The notes under the pieces were generated by a model. It saw only the letters and a list, made by a program, of their open reading frames with translations, was not told the DNA's origin and ran no database searches. Below, piece by piece: positions 17,449 to 24,973 of a stretch of 64,000 nucleotides of DNA (the first letter of the stretch is position 1; each line of letters begins with the position of its first letter). This DNA is from Vibrio proteolyticus NBRC 13287. Lineage in GTDB: Bacteria; Pseudomonadota; Gammaproteobacteria; Enterobacterales; Vibrionaceae. Location: the NCBI RefSeq assembly GCF_000467125.1, contig NZ_BATJ01000013.1, positions 85,321-149,320 of the forward strand. The letters run 5' to 3'. The translations under genes and the position numbers were made by a program.

Positions 17449-17865
17449 ATGACAATCAAGACTCTCTCTTTCTGTAATCCGGCTGCACTGTTTAACCCTA
17501 TACCTTATGGGTTTTGTCATACCGTGAAAACCCCACCCAATGGCGAGCTGATCTTCATTTCCGGCCAGAGTGGCGGTGAAGGAAAAACGCATTCACTAAG
17601 CCATGACTTTGATCGTCAGGTTGATAGGGTGCTGGCGAACCTGGAGATTGCGCTCACCACCCACCAGCTCAGTTTTGATGACGTAGTCAAAATTACGATT
17701 CTAATCGTTGATCACAATGCAGAAAAACTGGAAATCTGGAGTAACGCGATGAAAAAACGTTGGTCAACAGAACGTTTACCCGCCAGCACCCTGATTCCAG
17801 TCCCGACACTGGCGCTTGAAGGCATGCAAATAGAAGTCGACGCTATCGCTTTCAAGGCGTGCTAA
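17449..17865 (+). CDS. RidA family protein (YjgF/YER057c/UK114)
   Basis: 138-residue protein of the RidA superfamily, small trimers of which some hydrolyse reactive enamine/imine intermediates. Family segments visible are the N-terminal NPIPYGFCHTVKTPPNGELIF, ISGQSGG, the helix DRQVDRVLANLEIALT, and LEGMQIEVDAIAF at the end. The usual catalytic Arg of true RidA is not obvious (the region reads STERLPASTLIPV), so it is probably a subfamily with another role. It lies first behind the SoxR promoter and is followed by an EamA exporter, which suggests induction by redox-active compounds. Confidence 0.88.
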   Translation: MTIKTLSFCNPAALFNPIPYGFCHTVKTPPNGELIFISGQSGGEGKTHSLSHDFDRQVDRVLANLEIALTTHQLSFDDVVKITILIVDHNAEKLEIWSNAMKKRWSTERLPASTLIPVPTLALEGMQIEVDAIAFKAC

Positions 17866-17942
17866 CTCATCACTGCGCCCATTTACGGGCTAATTTTGAG
17901 CCAGGTTCGTCAGCCTGGCTCTTCAATTTTCAGGTCACTGTT

Positions 17943-18824
17943 ATGATTTTACGCAATTATTTAACGCTGCTCGCCATCGGGTTGATATGGGGCTCACAGT
18001 TTATTTTTCAGGAAGTCGCGCTCGGGAGTTTTGCTCCAGTCTGGATCGGCGCATGTCGGGCGCTGCTGGGGGCTGTGACCTTAATTGTTATCTGCAAAAC
18101 ACTCGGCATCAACGGGAACAGCAATCAATGGGGACTCTTTGCCCTAATCGGATTACTTGAAGCCGTGATCCCGTTCGTGCTGATCCCTTGGGGACAGCAG
18201 AACCTGACCAGTTCTATCACCGCAATCCTGATGGGTACCCTGCCCTTTTATGCTTTGCTGCTCGCCCCGCTTTTCATTCGTGGCGCCAGTATCAGTGCAG
18301 GCAACACCTCCAGTGTTTTTGTCGGTTTTTGTGGTTTGTTGGTGTTGTTCTATCCGGATTTGGTCTTGGACAGAGGGGAGTTGAATATGCTCAGCGCGGC
18401 GGCGGTTATTGTTGCGGCGATCTGTTTTGCTATCGCCCTATTGTTACTCAATCGGGTTCACGATGAACATCCGTTGATTGTGGCAAGAAATGTCTTGTCG
18501 ATGGCCAGTGTTCAACTGCTGGTTGTTGCATTGTTTAGTGCGCCATTAACGTTTGGTGTCACGTCAGCAGGGGCCATATTATCGTTGGTGTATCTGGGCG
18601 TAATGTGCGCTGGTGTGGTCTACTACCTGTACATGATGAGTATCCGCCATGCCGGTGCCGTCTTCACATCTATGACCAATTATCTGGTGCCCGCCGTGGG
18701 TGTATTGATCGGTGTGGTGATCTCAGATGAACCCGTCCAGGCCAACACCTGGATCGCATTAAGCATCATTTTATTTGCTCTGTTCATCAACCAAAAGTTG
18801 TCAGCACCACAAAGTCAGCGTTAA
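17943..18824 (+). CDS. EamA/DMT family transporter
   Basis: About 293-residue inner membrane protein with ten predicted TMs in two EamA repeats (first about 1-135, second about 150-285). Recognisable are the first helix LTLLAIGLIWGSQFIFQEVA and the second-repeat LVYLGVMCAGVVYYLYMMS with LVPAVGVLIGVVISDEP. DMT exporters move small metabolites or drugs; the substrate is unknown. The ATG at 17943 has CAGG about ten bases upstream and begins at the first helix; an upstream GTG would add an unrelated tail. It probably shares the SoxR-controlled transcript with the RidA-family gene. Confidence 0.9.
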   Translation: MILRNYLTLLAIGLIWGSQFIFQEVALGSFAPVWIGACRALLGAVTLIVICKTLGINGNSNQWGLFALIGLLEAVIPFVLIPWGQQNLTSSITAILMGTLPFYALLLAPLFIRGASISAGNTSSVFVGFCGLLVLFYPDLVLDRGELNMLSAAAVIVAAICFAIALLLLNRVHDEHPLIVARNVLSMASVQLLVVALFSAPLTFGVTSAGAILSLVYLGVMCAGVVYYLYMMSIRHAGAVFTSMTNYLVPAVGVLIGVVISDEPVQANTWIALSIILFALFINQKLSAPQSQR

Positions 18825-18830
18825 ACCTAG

Positions 18831-18863
18831 CCATAGCAAATGGTACCGTGCCATTTGCTATGG
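18831..18863 (+). terminator. Long perfect hairpin after the EamA gene
   Basis: Thirteen-base perfect inverted repeat CCATAGCAAATGG / CCATTTGCTATGG with a seven-base loop, seven bases past the EamA stop. There is only a weak T-rich tract afterwards, so it may be a terminator or an mRNA-stabilising stem. It marks the left edge of the AT-rich island. Confidence 0.6.
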
Positions 18864-18986
18864 ATTTCTATTCCTTGTTTGGGAGTCCCTTTTCACCTAA
18901 TCGTTGTGACTCGTTTATGGACATTTCCGTGTTACGATATCTGGTGAATGTCGGACTCTCAGATAAATTTTGCTAGGGTAAAAAGA

Positions 18987-19000
18987 AAGATCTGACCCCG
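18987..19000 (+). repeat. Island repeat, copy A (AAGATCTGACCCCG)
   Basis: One of three related short sequences in the island. Copy B (22903-22916) is the same sequence with one change in inverted orientation, so A and B bracket the ABC-3C cassette. Copy C (23704-23714) is in the same orientation as A. Confidence 0.55.
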
Positions 19001-19078
19001 AGTATTGTTAGCCTTTATGTCATAGATATCATTAGCAATAATATTAAGGTCAAACGTTACTGCTTGACCTTAGTAAAA

Positions 19079-21031
19079 TTATATCAACTTTTGACCATTT
19101 GAAGACCATCTATATCTAACATACTGATCAAACTCAGGTTCGTCTGCATGTTCTAAAACTATAATCTGTGGCTTAAACCCAATTTTTGGATCTCTTTCAA
19201 GTTCATTTAAGAATCGTTCAAAAACCTTGAATATATTTATTACTTGTTTAATATTCTCATCAACTTCTTCTTCACCCAATAACTCTTGCTTATTATTAGA
19301 AGAAAATCTTCTTGTTACTTTTGGAAAATATACCTGACTAGGTTGGTCTAGAAATAATATTGCTGGTATTACAGAATTTGAGCTTGAGGTTAATTTTAAA
19401 ATTGACAAGAAAACCGCTAGATGACAAGCTAACCAGTTCGCACCACTACCCATTTCTGATAGTAGTATTTCTTGATTTTTAAAGTAATAAGCGAACGTGA
19501 AATCTTCTGTTTTGAATTTCATTTCACCATTTCGTAAATCATCTTCAAAATCTAAGTCTTTTTTAAGCTCATTCATTGTCTCATTGATAAGTGCATTAGC
19601 CTCGGAAAATTTATGTTCAAGACCATAGCCTCGAATCAGTCTGATACAATTTTCTAATTCCTCTTTCATAGCTGGAAGATCGTGGTTAGATTTTTCTAAC
19701 TTTTGCCCTTCAATAAAGAATTCTAAGGTGTTCTCTATCCTCCCACGAATATTATTTAGTGAGTCCCTTATATCTAGATTATTTTTAACTTTGAATAATT
19801 TTCTTAATTGTCTTATTTCATTATCTATATTAGCTATGACCTGTTTTTGCTTGTCTCGCTTTAAAAGTAATGAGTTAAGAGATTTAGAACTGTCCTGTTT
19901 GTAACTACCAATTCGGGACAGTTCATCAAGAAGTAGCGCTCTAGAGCGCTTAACCTCTTCCACTTTAGAAACAACACTAGTTACTGGTGTGCTACATAAC
20001 GGGCAACTAACACTGTTTTTAGGTACTGACTCATCTTGCGATACTTCAGCAAGGCGTGCCATCGAGTTGGAGTAATCTATTGACTCCTCCTCATTCGCCT
20101 TAATAAGACTTATCAATTGATTACATTCATATAAAGACGTTAGCTCTTTATCTTTTGCTTTCTCTAAGGCATTTAGCTGCTTATTGAAATCAACATTTTG
20201 CTCTGCATTCAATGGTACAGAAGGCAGGTTTCTCGCTAAATTTTTCAGCTTTCCTAGTGATGCATCTTCATCCAAAAATTTAAGATTTAAAACTCTATAA
20301 TACTGCCTAATTGGTATAAGTAATTTTTCTCTTTTTTCTTGAATACCTAGCAGAGCTTTCTTTTCTTCTATCTCTATCTTTTTTATTTGCTTTTCTAAAT
20401 CTTCAGATCTTTTCTTCAATCTGTAGTATCTGCTATCAACCCAACCCATAAATATAGGAAATTGATCAATTACTGTTCTACTTTTAATGAAGTTATCAAA
20501 CCTATAAAACAAACTATGCTTGTTAGCTATTAAGTTTTGATGCTGAAAGAATAGTGAAGTAGCATTCCGAATCGAGACTTTCCCTTTCTTAAGTTTATAA
20601 TCGTCATCATCATTCAATGATGTATCTTCAACCGATAATCCTAAGTGCTCTTCGAAATCCTTTTGAACTTCGAATTTAGTTCTAGTTTTCTTGGACTTAA
20701 AATAGTTAGAGTTAATTTTATTATCAACATTGAAATCAGCCGAATATTCAACAGAAAAATAACACTTTGTTGGCTGATTATTTGAGCGTCCAATGATTAT
20801 CTTTTTATTATTGTGTTCAAATACGCAACAGAATATATCTGTGAAATCAGTAACTTTTCCCACAGGGATTGTAGAGCGATTCGAAAACAAACAAAAATCT
20901 ACAATCTCTATTAAAGCACTTTTACCTGTTTTAGAGTCACCTGTTATTATGTTTAACCCTCGGTCAAAGCCAAGACGTTTCAAATCACCATCATGACCAA
21001 TGAGAATTATATTTTTTAAAAAAGCTTTCAT
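19079..21031 (-). CDS. DUF3732 ABC/SMC-type ATPase of an ABC-3C system
   Basis: 650-residue ABC ATPase of the Rad50/SMC kind. Walker A is GDSKTGKS (31-38). A long coiled coil (about 200-500) is interrupted by a CPLC zinc-hook-like motif (343-346). The signature-like SEMGSGANW lies at 525-533 and Walker B at AILFLDQPSQ (557-566), with Gln where most ABC proteins have the catalytic Glu, as is typical of DUF3732. A His loop LEHAD is at 626-630. DUF3732 ATPases occur in predicted three-component (ABC-3C) conflict systems, where they are thought to sense a nucleic-acid or invader cue and license an effector. It overlaps the middle-component gene by four bases (ATGA). Low GC compared with flanking genes suggests transfer. 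Confidence 0.9.
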   Translation of the reverse strand: MKAFLKNIILIGHDGDLKRLGFDRGLNIITGDSKTGKSALIEIVDFCLFSNRSTIPVGKVTDFTDIFCCVFEHNNKKIIIGRSNNQPTKCYFSVEYSADFNVDNKINSNYFKSKKTRTKFEVQKDFEEHLGLSVEDTSLNDDDDYKLKKGKVSIRNATSLFFQHQNLIANKHSLFYRFDNFIKSRTVIDQFPIFMGWVDSRYYRLKKRSEDLEKQIKKIEIEEKKALLGIQEKREKLLIPIRQYYRVLNLKFLDEDASLGKLKNLARNLPSVPLNAEQNVDFNKQLNALEKAKDKELTSLYECNQLISLIKANEEESIDYSNSMARLAEVSQDESVPKNSVSCPLCSTPVTSVVSKVEEVKRSRALLLDELSRIGSYKQDSSKSLNSLLLKRDKQKQVIANIDNEIRQLRKLFKVKNNLDIRDSLNNIRGRIENTLEFFIEGQKLEKSNHDLPAMKEELENCIRLIRGYGLEHKFSEANALINETMNELKKDLDFEDDLRNGEMKFKTEDFTFAYYFKNQEILLSEMGSGANWLACHLAVFLSILKLTSSSNSVIPAILFLDQPSQVYFPKVTRRFSSNNKQELLGEEEVDENIKQVINIFKVFERFLNELERDPKIGFKPQIIVLEHADEPEFDQYVRYRWSSNGQKLI

Positions 21032-21507
21032 ATATTTGTGACCTTGGATTTCAGAAGAACATTAACATATCCTTCTTTCGAAAAAATAATACCTAAGTTA
21101 TAAGATGCCTTTATAAATTCTTTTTTATAGTCATTTGTTATTGATATTTCTTCTAAATCATTTCCATTCAAAATAAAAGAATTGATTATAATTTCACAAA
21201 TTGAACTGAGGTAGATTATTCCACAATTTGTTACAGACTTTGAGTATTGAACTTTATCATTTATCAAAAACAAACGTTCTTTAATTTCATCATCCTTTAG
21301 AAATGCAGTTTGAAAAGTACTACTAACATTAGACCTATTTAGTTTCGCCCTTAAAACATCATCCATAACAAAAGGAACAACAAGATAAATCAACTCAAAC
21401 TTCGCGCCTCGCTCATCAACTCGTCTAGCTCCTTGAATAAATGAATATAGTATTTCAGCAACAAAAGAGGGAGAATACTTCAAATCTCTAATAACCTGAG
21501 GATTCAT
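21028..21507 (-). CDS. ABC-3C system middle component
   Basis: 159-residue small protein with no TM or signal peptide, mostly helical at the start (RDLKYSPSFVAEILYSFIQ) with a core around FELIYLVVPFVMDDVLRAKL and a C-terminal NLGIIFSKEGYVNVLLKS. Size, position between effector and DUF3732 ATPase, and the YLVVPFVM core fit the middle components of ABC-3C systems, thought to couple ATPase and effector. The start overlaps the effector stop by one base (TAATG) with GAGGA nine bases upstream. The stop overlaps the ATPase start (ATGA). Such tight packing means stoichiometric co-expression. Confidence 0.8.
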   Translation of the reverse strand: MNPQVIRDLKYSPSFVAEILYSFIQGARRVDERGAKFELIYLVVPFVMDDVLRAKLNRSNVSSTFQTAFLKDDEIKERLFLINDKVQYSKSVTNCGIIYLSSICEIIINSFILNGNDLEEISITNDYKKEFIKASYNLGIIFSKEGYVNVLLKSKVTNI

Positions 21508-22655
21508 TAGTCAATATCCTCTTTATTATATTTCCAAGTATAAGCGGTGTTATTAATAGCCTCGTGTACTTTACCTCTCATGAAGTAAGGTTTCGTACCA
21601 CTTACCTCAGGCACTTCTAACACCGAACTATTATGAAATTCAAAATATGCTTTACAAGCTGCCTTGTTAGATTTGGATGAACCTAAATCTTCATAATCTA
21701 TTTCGTAAGAATATTGTCTTTTATATCCTGTAGCTTTCTCTACTGCATCTACTAAATAGTTATCAATAATTTCGGGCATAATGTCTGGTTTAAGATCTAC
21801 AAGGCTCTCTTCACTGTTTTTAGCTTTGAAGTAATCATTGAGAGCAACACCTCTATCTCTGCCTTTCAAACCAATATCTCTATACTCTAATAAAAACAAG
21901 TAACCGTCAGCATTCTGCTGCTCCGTATCATACTCCGTGCGGTCTACAGGAAAAGGAATGCTATCTCCACTCCACCTGTTAACCTGAAACTGGAAAGCAT
22001 CATCAAAATCATTGATATTAACCTTCCAATGTCGGTGGTCTACAATTGCACTTTTATTAACGTATGAGTATATCCAATGGAAAATGCTTTCTCTGTATGG
22101 CTCTAACACGCACTTCAATTTGCGAGCTTCCAATAAGCTCTTCCATTTATCTTCTACATGTTCCCGAGATTGATCAATTGTAAATCTAGACAATATGCTC
22201 AATAGCTCGGCATCCGATGCATCTTCAAAAATTTTGTCATAGAGAGGCTTAACTGAAGATGATGGTACGTGAGACTTTATGATATTGAGTTTTTCATGAG
22301 CACTTCGTGTGTTCCAACCATGAAATATTGAACTCTCGGAAATGAAAGATGTCGTGTGTAACACAATTTGCTCAAACATAGAGGAGTCTTCAACCACCAA
22401 GTTCTTCAAAGTGTTCCAGAAATCTTTTGAGTTACTAGCTAAGTTATGCTCTTCTACGTGGTGTTTTACCTCTGTGAACGTCTTACCATCATAGACATCC
22501 CCAAAGCACTCTATCCAGATAGTCTCATTGGTTTTTGCATCAAAGCACTTCTCAATGGCGATTAAGACTTGGTAAACATAGCCTAAATACTTTGGTGTAG
22601 CGTTGTTGGCAAAACCTTCTGTCATCCTGTCGATTACTCCTAGATTCACTCTCAT
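21507..22655 (-). CDS. ABC-3C effector with nuclease-like N-terminal domain
   Basis: 382 residues (or 372 if translation starts at the ATG at 22625, which has AGGAGT ten bases upstream). The N-terminal domain reads LGYVYQVLIAIEKCF, then IWIECFGDV and TEVKHH, then KDFWNTLKNLV. The conserved YQ, Glu49, Asp53 and Glu62-x-Lys64 suggest a PD-(D/E)xK fold as in DUF4297-type DNA nucleases. The C-terminal half (about 190-382; YDTEQQNADGYLFLLEYRD, GYKRQYSYEIDYEDL, PYFMRGKVHEAIN) would be the ABC-3C coupling domain. First gene of the three-gene operon. The nuclease activity is inferred from a short motif and needs profile comparison to confirm. Confidence 0.75.
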   Translation of the reverse strand: MRVNLGVIDRMTEGFANNATPKYLGYVYQVLIAIEKCFDAKTNETIWIECFGDVYDGKTFTEVKHHVEEHNLASNSKDFWNTLKNLVVEDSSMFEQIVLHTTSFISESSIFHGWNTRSAHEKLNIIKSHVPSSSVKPLYDKIFEDASDAELLSILSRFTIDQSREHVEDKWKSLLEARKLKCVLEPYRESIFHWIYSYVNKSAIVDHRHWKVNINDFDDAFQFQVNRWSGDSIPFPVDRTEYDTEQQNADGYLFLLEYRDIGLKGRDRGVALNDYFKAKNSEESLVDLKPDIMPEIIDNYLVDAVEKATGYKRQYSYEIDYEDLGSSKSNKAACKAYFEFHNSSVLEVPEVSGTKPYFMRGKVHEAINNTAYTWKYNKEDID

Positions 22656-22902
22656 TAACTTCGCGCACTGGGAAAAACTCGCGATCTCGTTATGTTCTCG
22701 AAACCAATTTCACCACCATGCTAGATCGAAGCAAATAAAATCACCATAGTTACCATACGGTTAGAAGGGATTAATTTTGTACAAATACTCCATGAATGCA
22801 AGTAAAACCTGTTGAATATTGAGCGGTGTAGTTACGAGACTTAGTAAAAAGGTTACGCTCGTACAATTTTTACACCATTGAAGGGCAAGCTATTAAAACT
22901 CA

Positions 22903-22916
22903 CGGGGTCAGGTCTT
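22903..22916 (-). repeat. Island repeat, copy B (inverted)
   Basis: Read on the minus strand it is AAGACCTGACCCCG, differing from copy A at one of fourteen positions and lying in inverted orientation about 3.9 kb away, on the other side of the ABC-3C operon. Confidence 0.55.
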
Positions 22917-22993
22917 GCCTTTTGTCTCTTATTACTTTTTGTATATCAAAGTTGACTGAGTATCATTTTGTGATTTGGAGGCGCAACTCATTT

Positions 22994-23028
22994 GGGGCAG
23001 AAATGTTTCAGCCCGAACAGGATGAAAC
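22994..23028 (+). repeat. 35-base dispersed repeat, copy 1
   Basis: Begins GGGGCAGAAATGTTTCAGCC and ends GATGAAAC. It matches 26830-26864 at about 30 of 35 positions in the same orientation. It has a short inverted repeat (GTTTCA/TGAAAC). Confidence 0.55.
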
Positions 23029-23091
23029 GAAGATGGACAGAACTGTTTTAGGACGTAACATAAAGTCGCCTGCATCAGATTAGAAAAAATT

Positions 23092-23697
23092 TCAATCGAA
23101 GTCGTCTCGATTTAGGCTTTCACGCGCCCTTTTAATGAGTTTTTCTACGTGTTCTTCCGAAGACTTGCGCTGAGACAAATAGGCTTTGTGCTCTTCGGAA
23201 TCCTCGATGTCCAAAAAAGGTAGCTCCTGGTTAGACAAGTGATAATTTACGTGCCAATATGCTGTAGCCGCATTTATATATTGTGCTTTTAATAAATCTC
23301 CCCACCTTTCTATTGCTTCATCTGACAAATTTGCAACCGTGTTAGAATGCAATTCTTCGATTCGATTTATTCCTAAATTTACAGATTCAACGCAAGAATC
23401 TATTAATGACAAAGATTTCCTTTGAGCTGAACCTAACTTAATAGCGATGTCAGAATAGTGCTTTTTAAATATAGGATTAGATAGCTTTAGTGGAACGCCT
23501 GAATCTATACCATTCAATGCGTAGATTTGAATACTTCTTTCATATGATCTACAAATCAAGAGCAATCGATACTTAATATCTTCCAGTTCTTCAAGAATCG
23601 CCACCTCCAAGGATGAAACTTTTCGCCTTTGAATATAAAAATCGAAAAGCTTACCTATTGCTACCCCTAAAATGATATATGCAATTTTTTCGTACAT
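23092..23697 (-). CDS. Hypothetical membrane-anchored protein
   Basis: About 201 residues from the ATG at 23697. An N-terminal hydrophobic helix (YEKIAYIILGVAIGKLFDFY) would anchor it in the membrane, and the rest is helical and cytoplasmic (LEVAILEELEDIKYRLLLIC onwards), ending in a charged tail (KLIKRARESLNRDDFD). I do not recognise a family. Single-TM proteins with helical cytoplasmic domains are frequent in defence islands. The frame is open further upstream, but the start at 23697 begins at the TM helix; repeat copy C lies just before it and supplies the purine-rich GGTCAG. It lies between the ABC-3C operon and a possible nuclease gene. Confidence 0.7.
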   Translation of the reverse strand: MYEKIAYIILGVAIGKLFDFYIQRRKVSSLEVAILEELEDIKYRLLLICRSYERSIQIYALNGIDSGVPLKLSNPIFKKHYSDIAIKLGSAQRKSLSLIDSCVESVNLGINRIEELHSNTVANLSDEAIERWGDLLKAQYINAATAYWHVNYHLSNQELPFLDIEDSEEHKAYLSQRKSSEEHVEKLIKRARESLNRDDFD

Positions 23698-23703
23698 AGC
23701 ACT

Positions 23704-23714
23704 GACCTGACCCC
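23704..23714 (+). repeat. Island repeat, copy C
   Basis: GACCTGACCCC shares eleven bases with copy B and ten with copy A, in the same orientation as A. It sits immediately before the start of the preceding minus-strand gene. Confidence 0.4.
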
Positions 23715-23755
23715 AACTTTTTAGTCCACGGACAAGTTGGTTTTTTATCAACTAA

Positions 23756-23947
23756 ACACATAATGAGGCATTAGATAAATTGAATCAAACTGAAATTACT
23801 AGAAGTCTTATGAGTGATGATCCTGAGAAGGTTTGGGGCATTTCTGACTTACGAAGTGTCAACTGTGAAGGTTCTGGACAAAACCGTCACAGGTTTGCAG
23901 TCAGACTTAAGCGCTTTGTATGGGTTTTTAATCTAAGCGCATATTAA
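23756..23947 (+). pseudogene. Possible gene remnant or small ORF
   Basis: A plus-strand frame is open from 23756 to a TAA at 23945-23947 (ATG at 23810, 45 codons). The translation looks protein-like (NEALDKLNQTEITRSLMSDD, then KVWGISDLRSVNCEGSGQ and a basic RHRFAVRLKRF), but there is no ribosome site before the ATG and no upstream start. It may be the 3' end of a gene cut off by rearrangement. It converges on and slightly overlaps the next minus-strand gene. Confidence 0.25.
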
Positions 23948-24833
23948 AAAACCTCACCTTCAAAATAGATATGTATGGTAGGTGCTCCTCATCGTGATAG
24001 GTGTAATCACCACTACTTTGTAGCGTCGAATTGAAGTTCGAACAAAATAACTGGACTCCTGAACGATAAACTCGCTTCTGATTTCTATACCCATTCATGA
24101 CAACATTCTTATAACCATTTTCAAGATCTGTTACCAACTTTGACCACTCGCAGATTTTCGGATCAACCACGTCTTTTCCTAAACTACCATTTCCAGCCAT
24201 ATCTATCGCAGCTTGAACTAGATCGCAGCCTGTAACCATCTCTGACGTTGTTTTATGTTTTGGCCAAGTAACGTGAAAGGGAAATAACTTATTTGTATTT
24301 TTTATCCAGAGTTGGTTCTTGGGCATTAACAGAAACTTAGAGCAATCTGGTAGCCCTTCGATATTGGTTCCACCTAACGTATATGAACCAATTACCCTTG
24401 AGGAGTTTTGTACACCTGCCCTGATAGTTAAAGGTTGATGTCTATCTAACTTTTCTAGAAGCTTTCTTTCTTTCGCTGTAGACGCACCACTGTCAATTTT
24501 TTTAAATTTCGAAGTATTCTTAGCCTGTAGTAGTAACGCTTTTTTTGAGAATACTACTCCCTTGGCGTTACATTCCTCGACAATATACAGTAAGTCTGCC
24601 AGCTCACATTTTACTTTCTGAGTATTAGCTATTCCATGAGCCTGCGGCGTGCCATCAATCCAAATGGAGCTTACCTCTACTCCTCCTGCAACTTGATGTT
24701 GCTTTGCTATTTTTTTAGCCAAATATGCTAATAATCTTTTCCCATGTAAATGCTGCAAAGCCCAACGTTCTAGGGAACGCCCTGTTTTATTCTTATATAT
24801 TTTACTCCAGTAACGCCAATGAGCTTGGTGCAT
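23928..24833 (-). CDS. Hypothetical protein with possible PD-(D/E)xK nuclease motif
   Basis: 301-residue cytoplasmic protein with no recognised family name. Residues 77-105 read ELADLLYIV ... KKALLLQAK: an acidic Glu77/Asp80 followed about 23 residues later by Gln-x-Lys (103-105). This is the spacing and hydrophobic pattern of a PD-(D/E)xK nuclease core with the Gln-x-Lys variant. The N-terminal part is helical and basic (YWSKIYKNKTGRSLERWALQ). The C-terminal half contains several aromatic and cysteine residues. The start is secure: AAGGAGG lies seven bases before the ATG. Genes of this look recur in defence islands, but its role is inference. A possible attC-like core lies directly upstream. 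Confidence 0.7.
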   Translation of the reverse strand: MHQAHWRYWSKIYKNKTGRSLERWALQHLHGKRLLAYLAKKIAKQHQVAGGVEVSSIWIDGTPQAHGIANTQKVKCELADLLYIVEECNAKGVVFSKKALLLQAKNTSKFKKIDSGASTAKERKLLEKLDRHQPLTIRAGVQNSSRVIGSYTLGGTNIEGLPDCSKFLLMPKNQLWIKNTNKLFPFHVTWPKHKTTSEMVTGCDLVQAAIDMAGNGSLGKDVVDPKICEWSKLVTDLENGYKNVVMNGYRNQKRVYRSGVQLFCSNFNSTLQSSGDYTYHDEEHLPYISILKVRFFNMRLD

Positions 24834-24973
24834 AAATCCTCCTTAAACCTAACGCCCCGTAACGCAATACTGAAGCCGCCGCATGCCGCCTTAATCACTT
24901 AAACCACTACACTAATGACTTACCAATACGCAGGCTTCACTGGCAATATCGAGCGATTCAATACAAAAGTTGA
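24834..24973 (-). other. Intergenic segment with attC-like core
   Basis: On the minus strand the gene at 24833 is preceded by GCGTTACGGGGCGTTAGGTTT. The GTTAGGT part fits the integron core GTTRRRY and is placed just before a gene start, as in gene cassettes. A TGAAGCC ... GGCTTCA inverted repeat lies further upstream in the same gap. However, I found no matching RYYYAAC partner at the far side, so a true attC site is unproven. Confidence 0.25.

Larger units (their letters stand above)
22656..23091. promoter_or_regulatory. Intergenic region with ABC-3C promoter and two island repeats
   Basis: 436 bases without a gene. It holds the promoter of the ABC-3C operon in its left part, repeat copy B (22903-22916), and at 22994-23028 a 35-base element beginning GGGGCAGAAATGTTTCAGCC that recurs at 26830-26864. 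I saw no coding potential. Confidence 0.4.
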
